Position numbers and translations under genes: made by a program | Assembly: GCA_016719885.1 (NCBI GenBank) | Contig: JADJYF010000004.1 | Location: 62,001-126,000, forward strand | Length of the DNA: 64,000 nucleotides | Origin: Pseudomonadota bacterium | Lineage (GTDB): Bacteria; Pseudomonadota; Gammaproteobacteria; Ga0077536 | Direction of reading: 5' to 3' | Notes under the pieces: model-generated | What the model saw: the letters and a program-made list of their open reading frames with translations, nothing else | Databases searched by the model: none | Told to the model about the DNA's origin: nothing | Shown here: positions 1 to 8,048 of the stretch, one piece after another | How positions within the stretch are numbered: the first letter of the stretch is position 1 | Layout: the number at the start of each line of letters is the position of its first letter

Positions 1-2
1 CC

Positions 3-1031
3 AAGTACAAGGGCGAAGCTTTCCGCCGTCCGGAATACCTCACCACCGGCAGCGCCGCCGGCATGCTCGACGTGCGCGACTGGGCCGAGGTCGCCCACTG
101 GGGCAAGATCACCAACGACTACGGCGTCGACAACCAGGACCTGTCCTGCTCGATCAGCTTCGTCATGGAATTGAAGCAGCGTGAGCTGCTGTCCGATCGC
201 GATGTGGCGGAACTGTTCGGCCGGCCGCAGCCCCTGCGCTGGGGCAACATGGAAGACATCGAAGCCTGCATCGAAAGCGTGGTGTTCCAGAGCAATCCCT
301 TCGGCGTGATGTTCAGCGATGGGCCCTACTTCGGCGCGCTGAAACTGTCGGCCATGAAGGGCCAGAACCTCATGAAGTACGCCATCTACGGCAAGGGCGG
401 CGCCAGCTTCACCGAGGAGATGCGCCCCTTCCCGACCTGGATGAACAACATGGCGGTCGCCTCGCGCGGCGCCGATCACCTGAAAGGCATCGGCCTCATC
501 GAGAAATTCCAGCGCAAGGACCTGTCCAAGAAATACTTCAATGGCCGTACCGAGGCCGCCGACCTGTCGACACCGGTATTGAAAGGCGCGTGCACGGCGC
601 TGGTCGAAAACCAGGTGGCGTTGTTGAATTCCTACGGCGTGTGCCTGTTCCACTGGATGCTCGACCCGGCCGGCTACATGCCGCAGGAGTATTACGGCCG
701 TGCCTTCGCCGCCGTCACCGGCATCGAGCGCACGCCGGACGAACTCATGCAGGACGGCGAGCGCATCTGCAATCTCGAGAAGGCCATCAACTCGCGCATC
801 GGCCTGCGCCGCGAGCACGACACCATCTGCGAACGTTGGATGTGGGAGCCGAACCCGGAAGGCATGTACGCGGGCAAGGTCGCAGCCGACATGTTCGTGC
901 CGGTGCTGGACGAGTACTACGAGTGGCGCGGCTGGGATCGCGACACGGGCTTGCAGACGCGCGCCAAGATGCATGAACTCGGCATGGACGACGTGGCCGA
1001 CGTGCTGGCCGCGGACGGTGCGTTGGCCTGA
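3..1031 (+). CDS. Aldehyde ferredoxin oxidoreductase family, C-terminal part (cut by window edge)
   Basis: The reading frame is open to the left edge, so the N-terminal half lies outside the window. The visible part, about 343 residues, matches the C-terminal domains of the tungsten/molybdenum bis-pterin aldehyde oxidoreductases, which oxidise aldehydes or reduce carboxylates with ferredoxin-like partners. A run near GVCLFHWM matches the region holding the fourth cysteine of the [4Fe-4S] cluster; the other three cysteines would be upstream. A MoaD/ThiS-like gene follows after 11 bases, an arrangement common for this family. Substrate cannot be told. In the catabolic context, an aromatic or aliphatic aldehyde or acid is likely (inference). 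Confidence 0.8.
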   Translation, partial: KYKGEAFRRPEYLTTGSAAGMLDVRDWAEVAHWGKITNDYGVDNQDLSCSISFVMELKQRELLSDRDVAELFGRPQPLRWGNMEDIEACIESVVFQSNPFGVMFSDGPYFGALKLSAMKGQNLMKYAIYGKGGASFTEEMRPFPTWMNNMAVASRGADHLKGIGLIEKFQRKDLSKKYFNGRTEAADLSTPVLKGACTALVENQVALLNSYGVCLFHWMLDPAGYMPQEYYGRAFAAVTGIERTPDELMQDGERICNLEKAINSRIGLRREHDTICERWMWEPNPEGMYAGKVAADMFVPVLDEYYEWRGWDRDTGLQTRAKMHELGMDDVADVLAADGALA

Positions 1032-1042
1032 GGCGGGCGACC

Positions 1043-1324
1043 ATGATCACGGTGCACACCGAGTTTCACAGCCACTTCAAGGAACTCGCGGCCACCGGCC
1101 GCGATTCCTTCCAGCTCGATGAACCCTTGGTCTCGGAACTCGCCGAGCGTATCAGCGCGCGCTATGGCGAGAAGATGCGCGCCATCCTGATCGATGCCGA
1201 GACCGGCGAGCTGAGCGAGAAGGGCACCATGTTCGTCGACACCAAGGGCCGGCGTATTTCCATGGAAGACCGCCTCGCCGACGGCGAGACCATCTCTTTC
1301 ATGGTGGGCATCGCCGGCGGCTGA
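1043..1324 (+). CDS. MoaD/ThiS-like ubiquitin-fold sulfur carrier
   Basis: A 93-residue protein ending in a free Gly-Gly (IAGG), the hallmark of MoaD/ThiS ubiquitin-fold sulfur carriers, which are adenylated and thiocarboxylated at that glycine. It starts 11 bases after the aldehyde oxidoreductase stop and is surely in the same transcript. A dedicated MoaD paralogue beside such an oxidoreductase suggests a role in building its pterin cofactor (known association; exact role inferred). It converges on the RTX gene: the two stop codons lie within a CTGAGC/GCTCAG inverted repeat at 1321-1340 that could act as a shared stem, though no T-run follows. Confidence 0.8.
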   Translation: MITVHTEFHSHFKELAATGRDSFQLDEPLVSELAERISARYGEKMRAILIDAETGELSEKGTMFVDTKGRRISMEDRLADGETISFMVGIAGG

Positions 1325-1336
1325 GCGCCGGCCGGC

Positions 1337-2275
1337 TCAGACCGGCGGAATGGAAGCGTCGAGCTCGGGTTCCAAGCGCGGCTCGAACACACCCCATAAT
1401 CCCAAGCTGTCGCCGGCGACGAAGCTCGTGTTCAAGAACTGCGCGAACTGTGAGCCGTTCTGGGTCAAGTTGTTCAGGCTGATGTCGGCATCCACCAACA
1501 GGTGCGCCGCACCGGCGTCCCAGGCGAGGTAATGCTGGCCGTCGATGTCGACCGCGCCGGCGAAATTCTGGCTCCAGATGTCGGTGGGTGAAATCACCGC
1601 GTCGTCGGCGCCGCCCATGACCAACAGGCTATGCTGGCCGTTCAACTCGAGCACGTCGGCGGCATCGAGCCTGAGGGTATTGGCGCCGCTGCCGTTCAGG
1701 TCGATGACTTCGATGCCCTTGATGCCGGGCGCGGCGAGCTGGTTGAAGTCGAGTGTCACGGCACTGCCGCCGATCACCAGCGTGTCGCGGCCGGCATCGC
1801 CATGCAAGAGGATGTCCTGGGCGTCGTAGACCAGGCGGTCGGCGCCCTCGCCGCCGCGCAGCACGTCGCGGCCGAGGCCGCCGTCCAGCACGTCGTTACC
1901 GCGTTCACCGAACAGACGATCATCGCCAGCCTGGCCGAGCAGGATGTCGTTGCCGTCGCCACCACGCAGGCTGTCGCCCCCCAGCCCGCCTTCCAGGCGG
2001 TCCGCGCCGCTGCCGCCGTAGAGCGCGTCGCGATCGGCGCCGCCGTACAGGGTGTCGCTGCCGACGTCGCCGTAGAGTCGGTCATCACCGGCATCGCCCC
2101 GCAGTACATCGGCGCCCTTGCCGCCGTTGAGATAGTCACGGCCGAGGCCGCCGGCCATGCGGTCGTCGCCGTCGCGACCATACAGGCGATCGTCGCCGTT
2201 CAGACCTGACAAGAGGTCGCGTTGGGCGGTGCCATTAAGGATGTCGTCGCCGGAGCGACCGCGGCGTGAAGCCAT
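1337..2275 (-). CDS. RTX-type calcium-binding repeat protein
   Basis: About 312 residues. I chose the ATG at 2275 because AGGGAA sits just upstream; a longer frame to 2314 has no such site. The N-terminal half is about 16 tandem glycine/aspartate nonapeptides of the form GGxGxDxLx (for example GGAGDDRLYG-like units), which fold as a calcium-loaded parallel beta-roll. The C-terminal 150 residues have no repeats and no catalytic motif I recognise. RTX proteins are normally exported by a type I system using an uncleaved C-terminal signal; no ABC/HlyD/TolC genes are in the window. Likely an extracellular or surface protein of unknown activity. Confidence 0.8.
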   Translation of the reverse strand: MASRRGRSGDDILNGTAQRDLLSGLNGDDRLYGRDGDDRMAGGLGRDYLNGGKGADVLRGDAGDDRLYGDVGSDTLYGGADRDALYGGSGADRLEGGLGGDSLRGGDGNDILLGQAGDDRLFGERGNDVLDGGLGRDVLRGGEGADRLVYDAQDILLHGDAGRDTLVIGGSAVTLDFNQLAAPGIKGIEVIDLNGSGANTLRLDAADVLELNGQHSLLVMGGADDAVISPTDIWSQNFAGAVDIDGQHYLAWDAGAAHLLVDADISLNNLTQNGSQFAQFLNTSFVAGDSLGLWGVFEPRLEPELDASIPPV

Positions 2276-2572
2276 GTTGCTGTGTTCCCTGCGGGCCCTG
2301 GCCAAGGCGGCCAATGGGTGTCCTCATCTCAAAAACTAGCATGCGCCCCGGCGCGCTCCAAGCGCCTCGTGGCCCGTAGGGCGCGGCTCGCTGTGAAACA
2401 TCGTGTCCTGGCCGGCGCCGCGCGTCCGGGAAACTCGCCACGTCGGCCGAACATTGCAATAGAATCCCGCTTCATCGTTACGCAGCGGCAGCCGTTTCCG
2501 CCGCCCGGTCCGAACCGTTCCGGCCGGGCCGGCGCCCAGCGGCCACATCCCGCAAGAAGGAGGCGAAAGCGT
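2276..2572. other. Divergent intergenic region, no gene seen
   Basis: This 297-base stretch separates the RTX gene (minus strand) from the MBL gene (plus strand) and must hold both promoters. I see the ribosome-binding sites at each end (AGGGAA for the RTX gene, AAGGAGG at 2557-2563 for the MBL gene) but no convincing operator, RNA hairpin or repeat. Confidence 0.5.
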
Positions 2573-3334
2573 ATGACCGTAAAACTCTATGCCATGACCT
2601 GTGGCTATCTCACCATGCCGATGCCGATGCTGATCGAAGGCGGCGAAGGCACGCTCAAGATCCCGATCCCGGCCTATCTCATCGAACACAAGAAGGGCGT
2701 GGCCTTGTTCGATTCCGGCATGTCGATGCTGGTGCAGCGCGACAAGCACAAGGCCCTGGGGCCGCTCGAGCCATACTTCACCGTGCATTTCGAGCCCGGC
2801 GAGGACGTTGCCGCGCGTCTCGACAGCATCGGCCGCAATCCCGAGCGCATGGATTTCGTGATCAACTCGCACCTGCATTTCGATCACGCCGGCGGCAACG
2901 AGTTGATTCCCAATGCGCGCGTCATCGTGCAGAAGAAGGAATGGGAAGCGGGCCACGTGCCGGAACTCATCCAGGCCAATTACTACGACCCGCGCGATTA
3001 CGACCATGGCCACGAGATGGTCATCGTCGACGGCGAGCATGACGTGTTCGGCGACGGCTCGGTGCGCTGCATTCCAACCCATGGCCACACGCCCGGACAC
3101 CAGTCGCTGCAGTTGCAGACCGAGTCCGGTGAAATCGTGCTGTGCGGCGACGCGTGCTACCTGCGCCGCACGCTCGACGAACTGCGCCTGCCCGGCATCG
3201 TCGCCGACAAGGACGCCATGATGAACTCGCTGCACAAGCTGAAAGAGCTGCAAAAACGCGGCGCCAAGATCATGTACGGCCACGACCCGGAGTTCTGGAG
3301 CACCGTGCCGCAGGCGCCGGCCCAGGCCGGCTGA
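2573..3334 (+). CDS. Metallo-beta-lactamase fold hydrolase, N-acyl homoserine lactonase-like
   Basis: 253 residues. The start at 2573 is set by a strong AAGGAGG site 9 bases upstream; the open frame runs further 5' without coding character. The metal-binding motif HLHFDHAGG (HxHxDH) lies near residue 106, followed by later conserved histidine and aspartate positions (THGHTPGHQ and CGDACY). The layout resembles the AiiA/AttM-type lactonase branch of the metallo-beta-lactamase superfamily, so lactone hydrolysis (quorum quenching or catabolic lactone opening) is plausible, but the superfamily is broad. It precedes a second MBL gene by 75 bases and probably shares its transcript. Confidence 0.8.
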   Translation: MTVKLYAMTCGYLTMPMPMLIEGGEGTLKIPIPAYLIEHKKGVALFDSGMSMLVQRDKHKALGPLEPYFTVHFEPGEDVAARLDSIGRNPERMDFVINSHLHFDHAGGNELIPNARVIVQKKEWEAGHVPELIQANYYDPRDYDHGHEMVIVDGEHDVFGDGSVRCIPTHGHTPGHQSLQLQTESGEIVLCGDACYLRRTLDELRLPGIVADKDAMMNSLHKLKELQKRGAKIMYGHDPEFWSTVPQAPAQAG

Positions 3335-3409
3335 GGCTTTCGTCCACATTATTCGAAGGGCCGCCAGCGAGCGGCCCGCGTTTGCGACCCAAGAGAAGAG
3401 GATTAACTC

Positions 3410-4285
3410 GTGAAGCAACTCAATTTCGGCAACGTCACCATCGACCGCGTGCAGGACTGGTACGGTGCGCTCCTGCCACTGAAGGATTTCTACCCGACCT
3501 TCGACCAGGCGATTCTCGATTCCCAGCGCAACTGGCTGGAGCCGCACTTCCTGCCGGCCAAGGGCACGCCCAACGAAGAGATGCTGCACCTGTCGCTGCA
3601 TACCTTCGTGGTTCGCTCGGGCAAGAACCTGATCCTGGTCGACACCTGCGTCGGCAACCACAAGAAGCGCAGCACCGTGCCGGACTGGATCGACTACAGC
3701 TCGGATTACATCGGCAAGCTCGCCGCCGTTGGCGTCAAGCCCGAAGACGTCACCCACGTGATGTGCACGCACCTGCATTTCGACCACGTCGGCTGGAACA
3801 CCAAGCTCGAGAACGGCAAGTGGGTGCCGACCTTCCCCAATGCTCGCTACATCTTCGACAAGACCGAGTTCGAAGGCTGGGCGAACCAGCAGGACAACCA
3901 CGGCGTGGACGGTTCCTACATGGACAGCGTGGTGCCGGTGTACGAAGCGGGCAAGGCCGATCTCGTCGCCAGCGACTTCGCGCTCGACGACACCGTGTGG
4001 CTGGAACCGAGCCGCGGCCACTCGCCGGGCCACGTGTGCATCAACATCAAGGGCCAGAAGGGCCAGGCGCTGTTGACCGGTGATTCTTTCCACCATCCGA
4101 TCCAGGTCGCCTACCCGGAATGGCACAGCGCGTTCTGCATGGACTTGGCGATGTCGACCGCCTCGCGTCGCAAGATCCTCGACAAGCTGACCGACAAGGA
4201 CATCTGGATGCTGGCCGCGCACTTCAACACCCCGACCGCGGCGCACGTGGTCAGCAACGGTGATCGGCGCAAGCTGAAAGTGTGA
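3410..4285 (+). CDS. Metallo-beta-lactamase fold hydrolase
   Basis: 291 residues, GTG start with GAAGAGGA upstream. It contains the HLHFDHVGW form of the HxHxDH dizinc motif, then GHSPGH and LTGDSFHHP metal-ligand segments. It is a clear paralogue of the protein at 23411-24256: both share DHVGWNTK, GKWVPTF and NARY segments. This subgroup has no firm substrate. In the region it may hydrolyse a lactone or ester made by the oxygenases (inference). A strong terminator hairpin follows at 4294-4358. Confidence 0.8.
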   Translation: MKQLNFGNVTIDRVQDWYGALLPLKDFYPTFDQAILDSQRNWLEPHFLPAKGTPNEEMLHLSLHTFVVRSGKNLILVDTCVGNHKKRSTVPDWIDYSSDYIGKLAAVGVKPEDVTHVMCTHLHFDHVGWNTKLENGKWVPTFPNARYIFDKTEFEGWANQQDNHGVDGSYMDSVVPVYEAGKADLVASDFALDDTVWLEPSRGHSPGHVCINIKGQKGQALLTGDSFHHPIQVAYPEWHSAFCMDLAMSTASRRKILDKLTDKDIWMLAAHFNTPTAAHVVSNGDRRKLKV

Positions 4286-4293
4286 TGAAAGCG

Positions 4294-4358
4294 GACGCCG
4301 CGACGGGCATAACCGTCGCGGCGGTTCCGCCGAAAAGAGGCGCTGGCGCCCTTTTTTT
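4294..4358 (+). terminator. Rho-independent terminator, two consecutive hairpins
   Basis: A perfect 10-bp stem (GCCGCGACGG at 4297-4306, CCGTCGCGGC at 4313-4322, 6-base loop) is followed by a second small GGCG/CGCC hairpin flanked by A4 and T7 (4333-4358). The A- and T-runs make the second hairpin usable from either strand, ending the MBL transcript. Confidence 0.75.
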
Positions 4359-4398
4359 GTCGAACTAAGTTCGACCCACAAGTACGGCGATGCTGCCC

Positions 4399-4420
4399 GT
4401 AGGTGCGAATTCATTCGCAC
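4399..4420 (+). repeat. REP-like palindrome, family A (GTAGG head)
   Basis: GTAGG followed by the palindrome TGCGAATTCATTCGCA. Identical 22-base copies occur at 35009-35030, 44236-44257, 44298-44319 and 63767-63788. The 5' GTAGG tetra/pentanucleotide plus stem matches the layout of REP elements that are mobilised by RAYT (TnpA-REP) transposases. No such transposase is in the window. Confidence 0.8.
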
Positions 4421-4436
4421 ACCGAATTCGCTCCTC

Positions 4437-6077
4437 CTAGCCCTTCTTCATCTTCTCCGCTTCCGCCTGGCGCAATTCGCGCCGCATGATCTTGCCGGTG
4501 GTGGTCATCGGCAGATCCTTCACGAATTCGATGAGACGCGGCATCTCGTGCTTGGCGAGACGCGTGTGCACCGATTCCTTGAGCTCCGCGATGAGTGCTT
4601 CCGATCCCGCGTAGCCGTCGTTCAGGATGATGAAGACCTTGATGATCTCGGTTCGCACCGGGTCCGGCACACCGATAGCGGCGACCATGCGGCAGGCCGG
4701 GTGCTTCAAAAGCGCGTCCTCGATTTCACCGGGGCCGATGCGATAGCCGGAGCTGGTGATGACGTCGTCACCGCGGCCGTGGAACCAGAAGTAGCCGTCC
4801 TCGTCCATGTGGCCGCGATCGCCGGTCAGGAGCCAGTCGCCGCGGAATTTTTCCTGCGTGGCATCGGGGCGGTTGAGATACTCGAGCAGCATCACGGGGT
4901 GCGGACGCTTGCACGCCACTTCTCCTTCGACGCCGGGCGGGCACACGTTGCCGTCATCATCGATGATGGCGGTGATGGTGCCGGGCGTCGGCCGGCCCAT
5001 GGAGCCGGGCTTGATGGGCATGATGGAGCCGTTGTTGGCGAGGATGAGATTGCACTCGGTCTGGCCATAGACCTCGTTGATGCGAATGCCGAGCTCGCGC
5101 GCGGCCCATTCGAAGATCTCGGTGCCGACCGCTTCGCCGCCCGAGGCGATGACGCGCAGCTTGAGATTGAAGCGTTCGCGCGGGTTCGGTATCGGGCGCA
5201 TGAGTTTCAAGGCGGTGGGCGTCGGGAACGCGCAGGTCACCTGGTGCTGGCCGAGGATGCGATAGGCTTCTTCCGGCTGGAAGCCCTTCATGGCCACCGT
5301 CGCCACCACCGTCGCGCCGTGGAACCAGCCGGGGAACAGCAAGTCCATGAGACCCGCCATCCATGCCCAGTCGGCCGGCGACCACAGCACGTCATTCGGC
5401 TGCGGGTAGAAGTCGTACATGAATTCCACGCTCGGCATGTGGCCGAGCATCATGCGATGGGGCTGCACCGAGCCCTTGGGCATGCCGGTGGTGCCGGAGG
5501 TATAGCTCACCCACGCCGCTTCGTCGGCGCGCGTGCGTACGTTGGTGAAGTCGCTGCTGGCGCTTTCGAGGCTGGTCCAGAAATTCCTGGCGCCGGCCGG
5601 TTCGCCGTCGACCACGAACACGTGTTCGACGCTCGGACAGCTCGCGCGCAGCTCGGCGATCTTGGGATAGTTGGCGCTGTCGGTCACCACCACGCGGGTT
5701 TTCAGATCGTTCAGGCGATAGCCGATGGCTTCCGGCCCGAACAGCACCGAGGTTGGATTCGACACCAGGCCGGCCTTCCAGCATGCGACGTGGCCGATGG
5801 CCGCTTCCGGGTCCTGCGCCAGCAGCAGGGTCACGCGATCGCCGCGCGTGAGGCCGAGGCCGACAAGGGTGTTGGCGAAGCGGTTGGCGTGGCGCTGGAT
5901 GTCGGCGTAGCTGAAGCGCTGGACCTCCTTGTTCTCGTCCTCGTAGACCAGCGCGATGCGCGAGGCGTCGCCGGCCCAGCGGTCACACACATCGTCGGCG
6001 ATGTTGTAGAACTCGGGGATGTTCCATTGGAACGATTGGTAGACCTCGTCGTAGGTCTTGCCGCGTTGAATCATCAT
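4437..6077 (-). CDS. Acyl-CoA synthetase (AMP-forming)
   Basis: 546 residues, a full-length adenylate-forming enzyme. The P-loop-like motif SYTSGTTGMPKG is at about residues 191-202, the second core motif YGQTE at 337-341, then LLTGD, the hinge GYRIGPGEIE, and the C-terminal catalytic lysine in TTGKIMRRE near residue 530. It makes acyl-AMP and then acyl-CoA from a free carboxylic acid. The W-rich PADWAWM segment and overall pattern resemble medium-chain/acetyl-type synthetases more than long-chain FadD. Convergent with the MBL operon and separated from it by a terminator and a REP element. Substrate unknown. Confidence 0.88.
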   Translation of the reverse strand: MMIQRGKTYDEVYQSFQWNIPEFYNIADDVCDRWAGDASRIALVYEDENKEVQRFSYADIQRHANRFANTLVGLGLTRGDRVTLLLAQDPEAAIGHVACWKAGLVSNPTSVLFGPEAIGYRLNDLKTRVVVTDSANYPKIAELRASCPSVEHVFVVDGEPAGARNFWTSLESASSDFTNVRTRADEAAWVSYTSGTTGMPKGSVQPHRMMLGHMPSVEFMYDFYPQPNDVLWSPADWAWMAGLMDLLFPGWFHGATVVATVAMKGFQPEEAYRILGQHQVTCAFPTPTALKLMRPIPNPRERFNLKLRVIASGGEAVGTEIFEWAARELGIRINEVYGQTECNLILANNGSIMPIKPGSMGRPTPGTITAIIDDDGNVCPPGVEGEVACKRPHPVMLLEYLNRPDATQEKFRGDWLLTGDRGHMDEDGYFWFHGRGDDVITSSGYRIGPGEIEDALLKHPACRMVAAIGVPDPVRTEIIKVFIILNDGYAGSEALIAELKESVHTRLAKHEMPRLIEFVKDLPMTTTGKIMRRELRQAEAEKMKKG

Positions 6078-6118
6078 GGAAAAAGTCCTGGGATTTGCAG
6101 TTTTATTGCCAAGTGAAT

Positions 6119-6249
6119 GTGCGAACAGATCCGCACCTGCACGAGGTGACGTAAGGCCACGGGGCCTTCAAGGTCCGATTTTAATCGGACATTGAAGGTC
6201 GCGGCACGGCGCTCGGAAAACACGAATGCGCGATTGAAATCGCACCTAC
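6119..6249 (+). repeat. Three degenerate REP-like palindromes in a row
   Basis: A degenerate family A copy at 6119-6140 (GTGCGAACAGATCCGCACC), a family-B-like stem at 6173-6190 (GTCCGATTTTAATCGGAC, perfect), and a second family A-like copy at 6227-6249 ending CGCACCTAC. The middle stem differs from family B at paired positions while keeping complementarity. The last copy reaches into the end of the dioxygenase beta gene and contains its TAG stop (6246-6248). Confidence 0.65.
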
Positions 6250-6719
6250 ACCGGCGTCGCGAGCAGCGTGGCGATGCGCGAAGTGTCGTAGACGCAGGTG
6301 CGTTCCTTGAAGCGCAGGCCCGCCGCGGTCTCGACCAGCAGGTCGTAGTAGCTGCCGGCCTGGTAGATGTTGCTGACGCCGTCGTTCAAGGTCTGCACCA
6401 CGATGTAGGACGACGACACGCGCAGGCCGTCGGCATCGCGGCCGGTGATGCGGATGCCGGACTGCGCGTGGCGATAGCGATGGGCCTGGTAGATGTTGGC
6501 GTTGCGCAGTGAATAGACGCGGTCCTTCATCATGCCCTGGCTGTCGAGCAGCAAGAGCGGAATCGGGTAACCATGCGCGTGGTTCTCACGCGCGATCATC
6601 TGGTACAGGCCGTCTTCGACGAAGAACCCGGGCCAGGCTTCCAGTTCCCCTTCGTCGAGCGCCGCGCAGTACTCGGCAAACAAGCGCTCGATGCGGAAAT
6701 AAAGTTCGCGATCAATCAT
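6246..6719 (-). CDS. Aromatic-ring-hydroxylating dioxygenase, beta subunit
   Basis: 157 residues with the cone-shaped SnoaL/NTF2-like fold pattern of the small subunit of Rieske non-haem iron oxygenases (LFAEYCAALDEGELEAW near the N-terminus, SYIVVQT later). Its ATG overlaps the alpha-subunit stop as ATGA (6719), so translation is coupled. The pair most resembles the anthranilate 1,2-dioxygenase AndAc/AndAd and salicylate 5-hydroxylase branch (recalled similarity, not a search). The subunit is structural and helps shape the hexamer. The stop codon is supplied by a REP-like repeat. Confidence 0.85.
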   Translation of the reverse strand: MIDRELYFRIERLFAEYCAALDEGELEAWPGFFVEDGLYQMIARENHAHGYPIPLLLLDSQGMMKDRVYSLRNANIYQAHRYRHAQSGIRITGRDADGLRVSSSYIVVQTLNDGVSNIYQAGSYYDLLVETAAGLRFKERTCVYDTSRIATLLATPV

Positions 6720-7918
6720 CACCCACCCCAGCCCATCATGGTGCGATAGCCTCGCCAGAAGCCGCGAATCATGTGCTCGCTGATGAGGCTGGTGCCGCCG
6801 TCGCCATCCTCGCCACCCATGGCCATGTAGGACGAATCGCCGGCCGCGCACGATTCGATGGCGCGCTGCACGAGTTCGGTCGCCTCGGTGTCTTCCATGG
6901 AGATGTAGCCGGCCGGGCCGGCCAGGTTGGCCTGTTTCAGACGCAGGCGGCGCAACGCCGCGTCATCATCCTGGTAGCCGAAGAAATGGAACACCAGTTC
7001 GAATTCGCCGGCGCTCTTGGGCAGCACCTGGCGCACCGCCATGGTGTTGTGGATCTGCTGGATGACAGTGCTCGGAAACAGGGTGTGGATGTTGTTGCTG
7101 GTCTGCTCTTCGAACTCGCGGCGCACTTCCAGCATCGAGGGATCGGCCAGCTTCAATCCCGCGCGGTAGGTGGCGATGTCGTGCTTCTGGTAATCGCCGG
7201 CCGTGTCGTCGTCGTCCTGCGGCGTGGTGGTGATGATCGAATGCACGCCGAGTCCATCATCCATCACACTGCGGCCGCGCATATTAAAGCGATAGATATT
7301 GAAGGTGGTATGGAACAGGTACAGCAGGCTGGCGTGGTAGGGGTCCTTGACGTTCTCGTAATAGAGCTTCCAGTTGGACTTCGCGTACTGGCGCGTACAG
7401 CCGAGGTATTCAACCGGCTTGTGGAAGATGCGGTCCAGCCACGGCAGCATGCGCGGCCCGAGGTAGTCCGCCAGCGACGGCGCCGCGTCGGACAGGCTGC
7501 CGAACACCACGCCACGGTGATCCTCGACGCGCACCGGTGGCAGGCCGTGCTCGGCCATGTTGAAATCGACCGGCATGCCGGTCTTGTCGTTGAGGCCTTT
7601 TTGAAACGGCACGCCGCGCAGTCGTCCGCGCTCGTCGTAGGCCCATTGGTGATACACGCAACGATGCGCGCGCGCATTGCCGCGCGGTTCGCGGCATACC
7701 ATCGCGCCGCGATGGGCGCAGCGGTTGACCCACGCGGCAATGTCGCCGTCGCGGGTGCGCGTGACCACCACCGGCGTGGTGCCGATGAAGGTTGATTTGA
7801 AGTCGCCGGGATTGCGCAGCTCGTCGGCGAGCGCGAGGAAGTGCCAGGTCGGGCCGCGATGGATGCGTTCCTGTTCGCGCTCGAAGATGGCCTGCGAGGT
7901 GAACACCGCGTAGGGCAC
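6719..7918 (-). CDS. Aromatic-ring-hydroxylating dioxygenase, Rieske alpha subunit (probable 5' frameshift)
   Basis: 399 residues from a GTG at 7918. The Rieske [2Fe-2S] ligands are C67-x-H69 and C87-x2-H90. The mononuclear iron region reads DPYHASLLYLFH at 192-203: the usual D-x2-H-x4-H has tyrosine (codon TAC) at the second histidine, with another histidine three residues later. The overall sequence resembles AndAc-type anthranilate or salicylate hydroxylases. The GTG has no good ribosome site. An ATG at 7983 has AGGAG upstream but is one frame off; one added base near 7925-7931 would join them as ...LTGGEVPYAVF. No reductase or [2Fe-2S] ferredoxin gene is adjacent. Confidence 0.82.
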   Translation of the reverse strand: MPYAVFTSQAIFEREQERIHRGPTWHFLALADELRNPGDFKSTFIGTTPVVVTRTRDGDIAAWVNRCAHRGAMVCREPRGNARAHRCVYHQWAYDERGRLRGVPFQKGLNDKTGMPVDFNMAEHGLPPVRVEDHRGVVFGSLSDAAPSLADYLGPRMLPWLDRIFHKPVEYLGCTRQYAKSNWKLYYENVKDPYHASLLYLFHTTFNIYRFNMRGRSVMDDGLGVHSIITTTPQDDDDTAGDYQKHDIATYRAGLKLADPSMLEVRREFEEQTSNNIHTLFPSTVIQQIHNTMAVRQVLPKSAGEFELVFHFFGYQDDDAALRRLRLKQANLAGPAGYISMEDTEATELVQRAIESCAAGDSSYMAMGGEDGDGGTSLISEHMIRGFWRGYRTMMGWGG

Positions 7919-8048
7919 CTCGCCGCCGTCAGCGCTCGGCCAGGAAAGTCGTCGAGGGTAGCCGCTGCGCCCGGAATGCTCATCGCGGTGCTCCTGCTGT
8001 GCGTGCTGACGAATGGTTAACGCACCTTAAGAGCGCCTGTCCGCACGG

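Noticed and set aside
2336..4420. 694-codon minus-strand open frame opposite the two MBL genes
   Set aside because: It is the antisense shadow of two genes with intact metal motifs, ribosome sites and a terminator; its translation is low-complexity and matches no family.
4548..6116. 522-codon plus-strand open frame opposite the acyl-CoA synthetase
   Set aside because: High-GC antisense frame; the minus strand carries every adenylate-forming motif in order.
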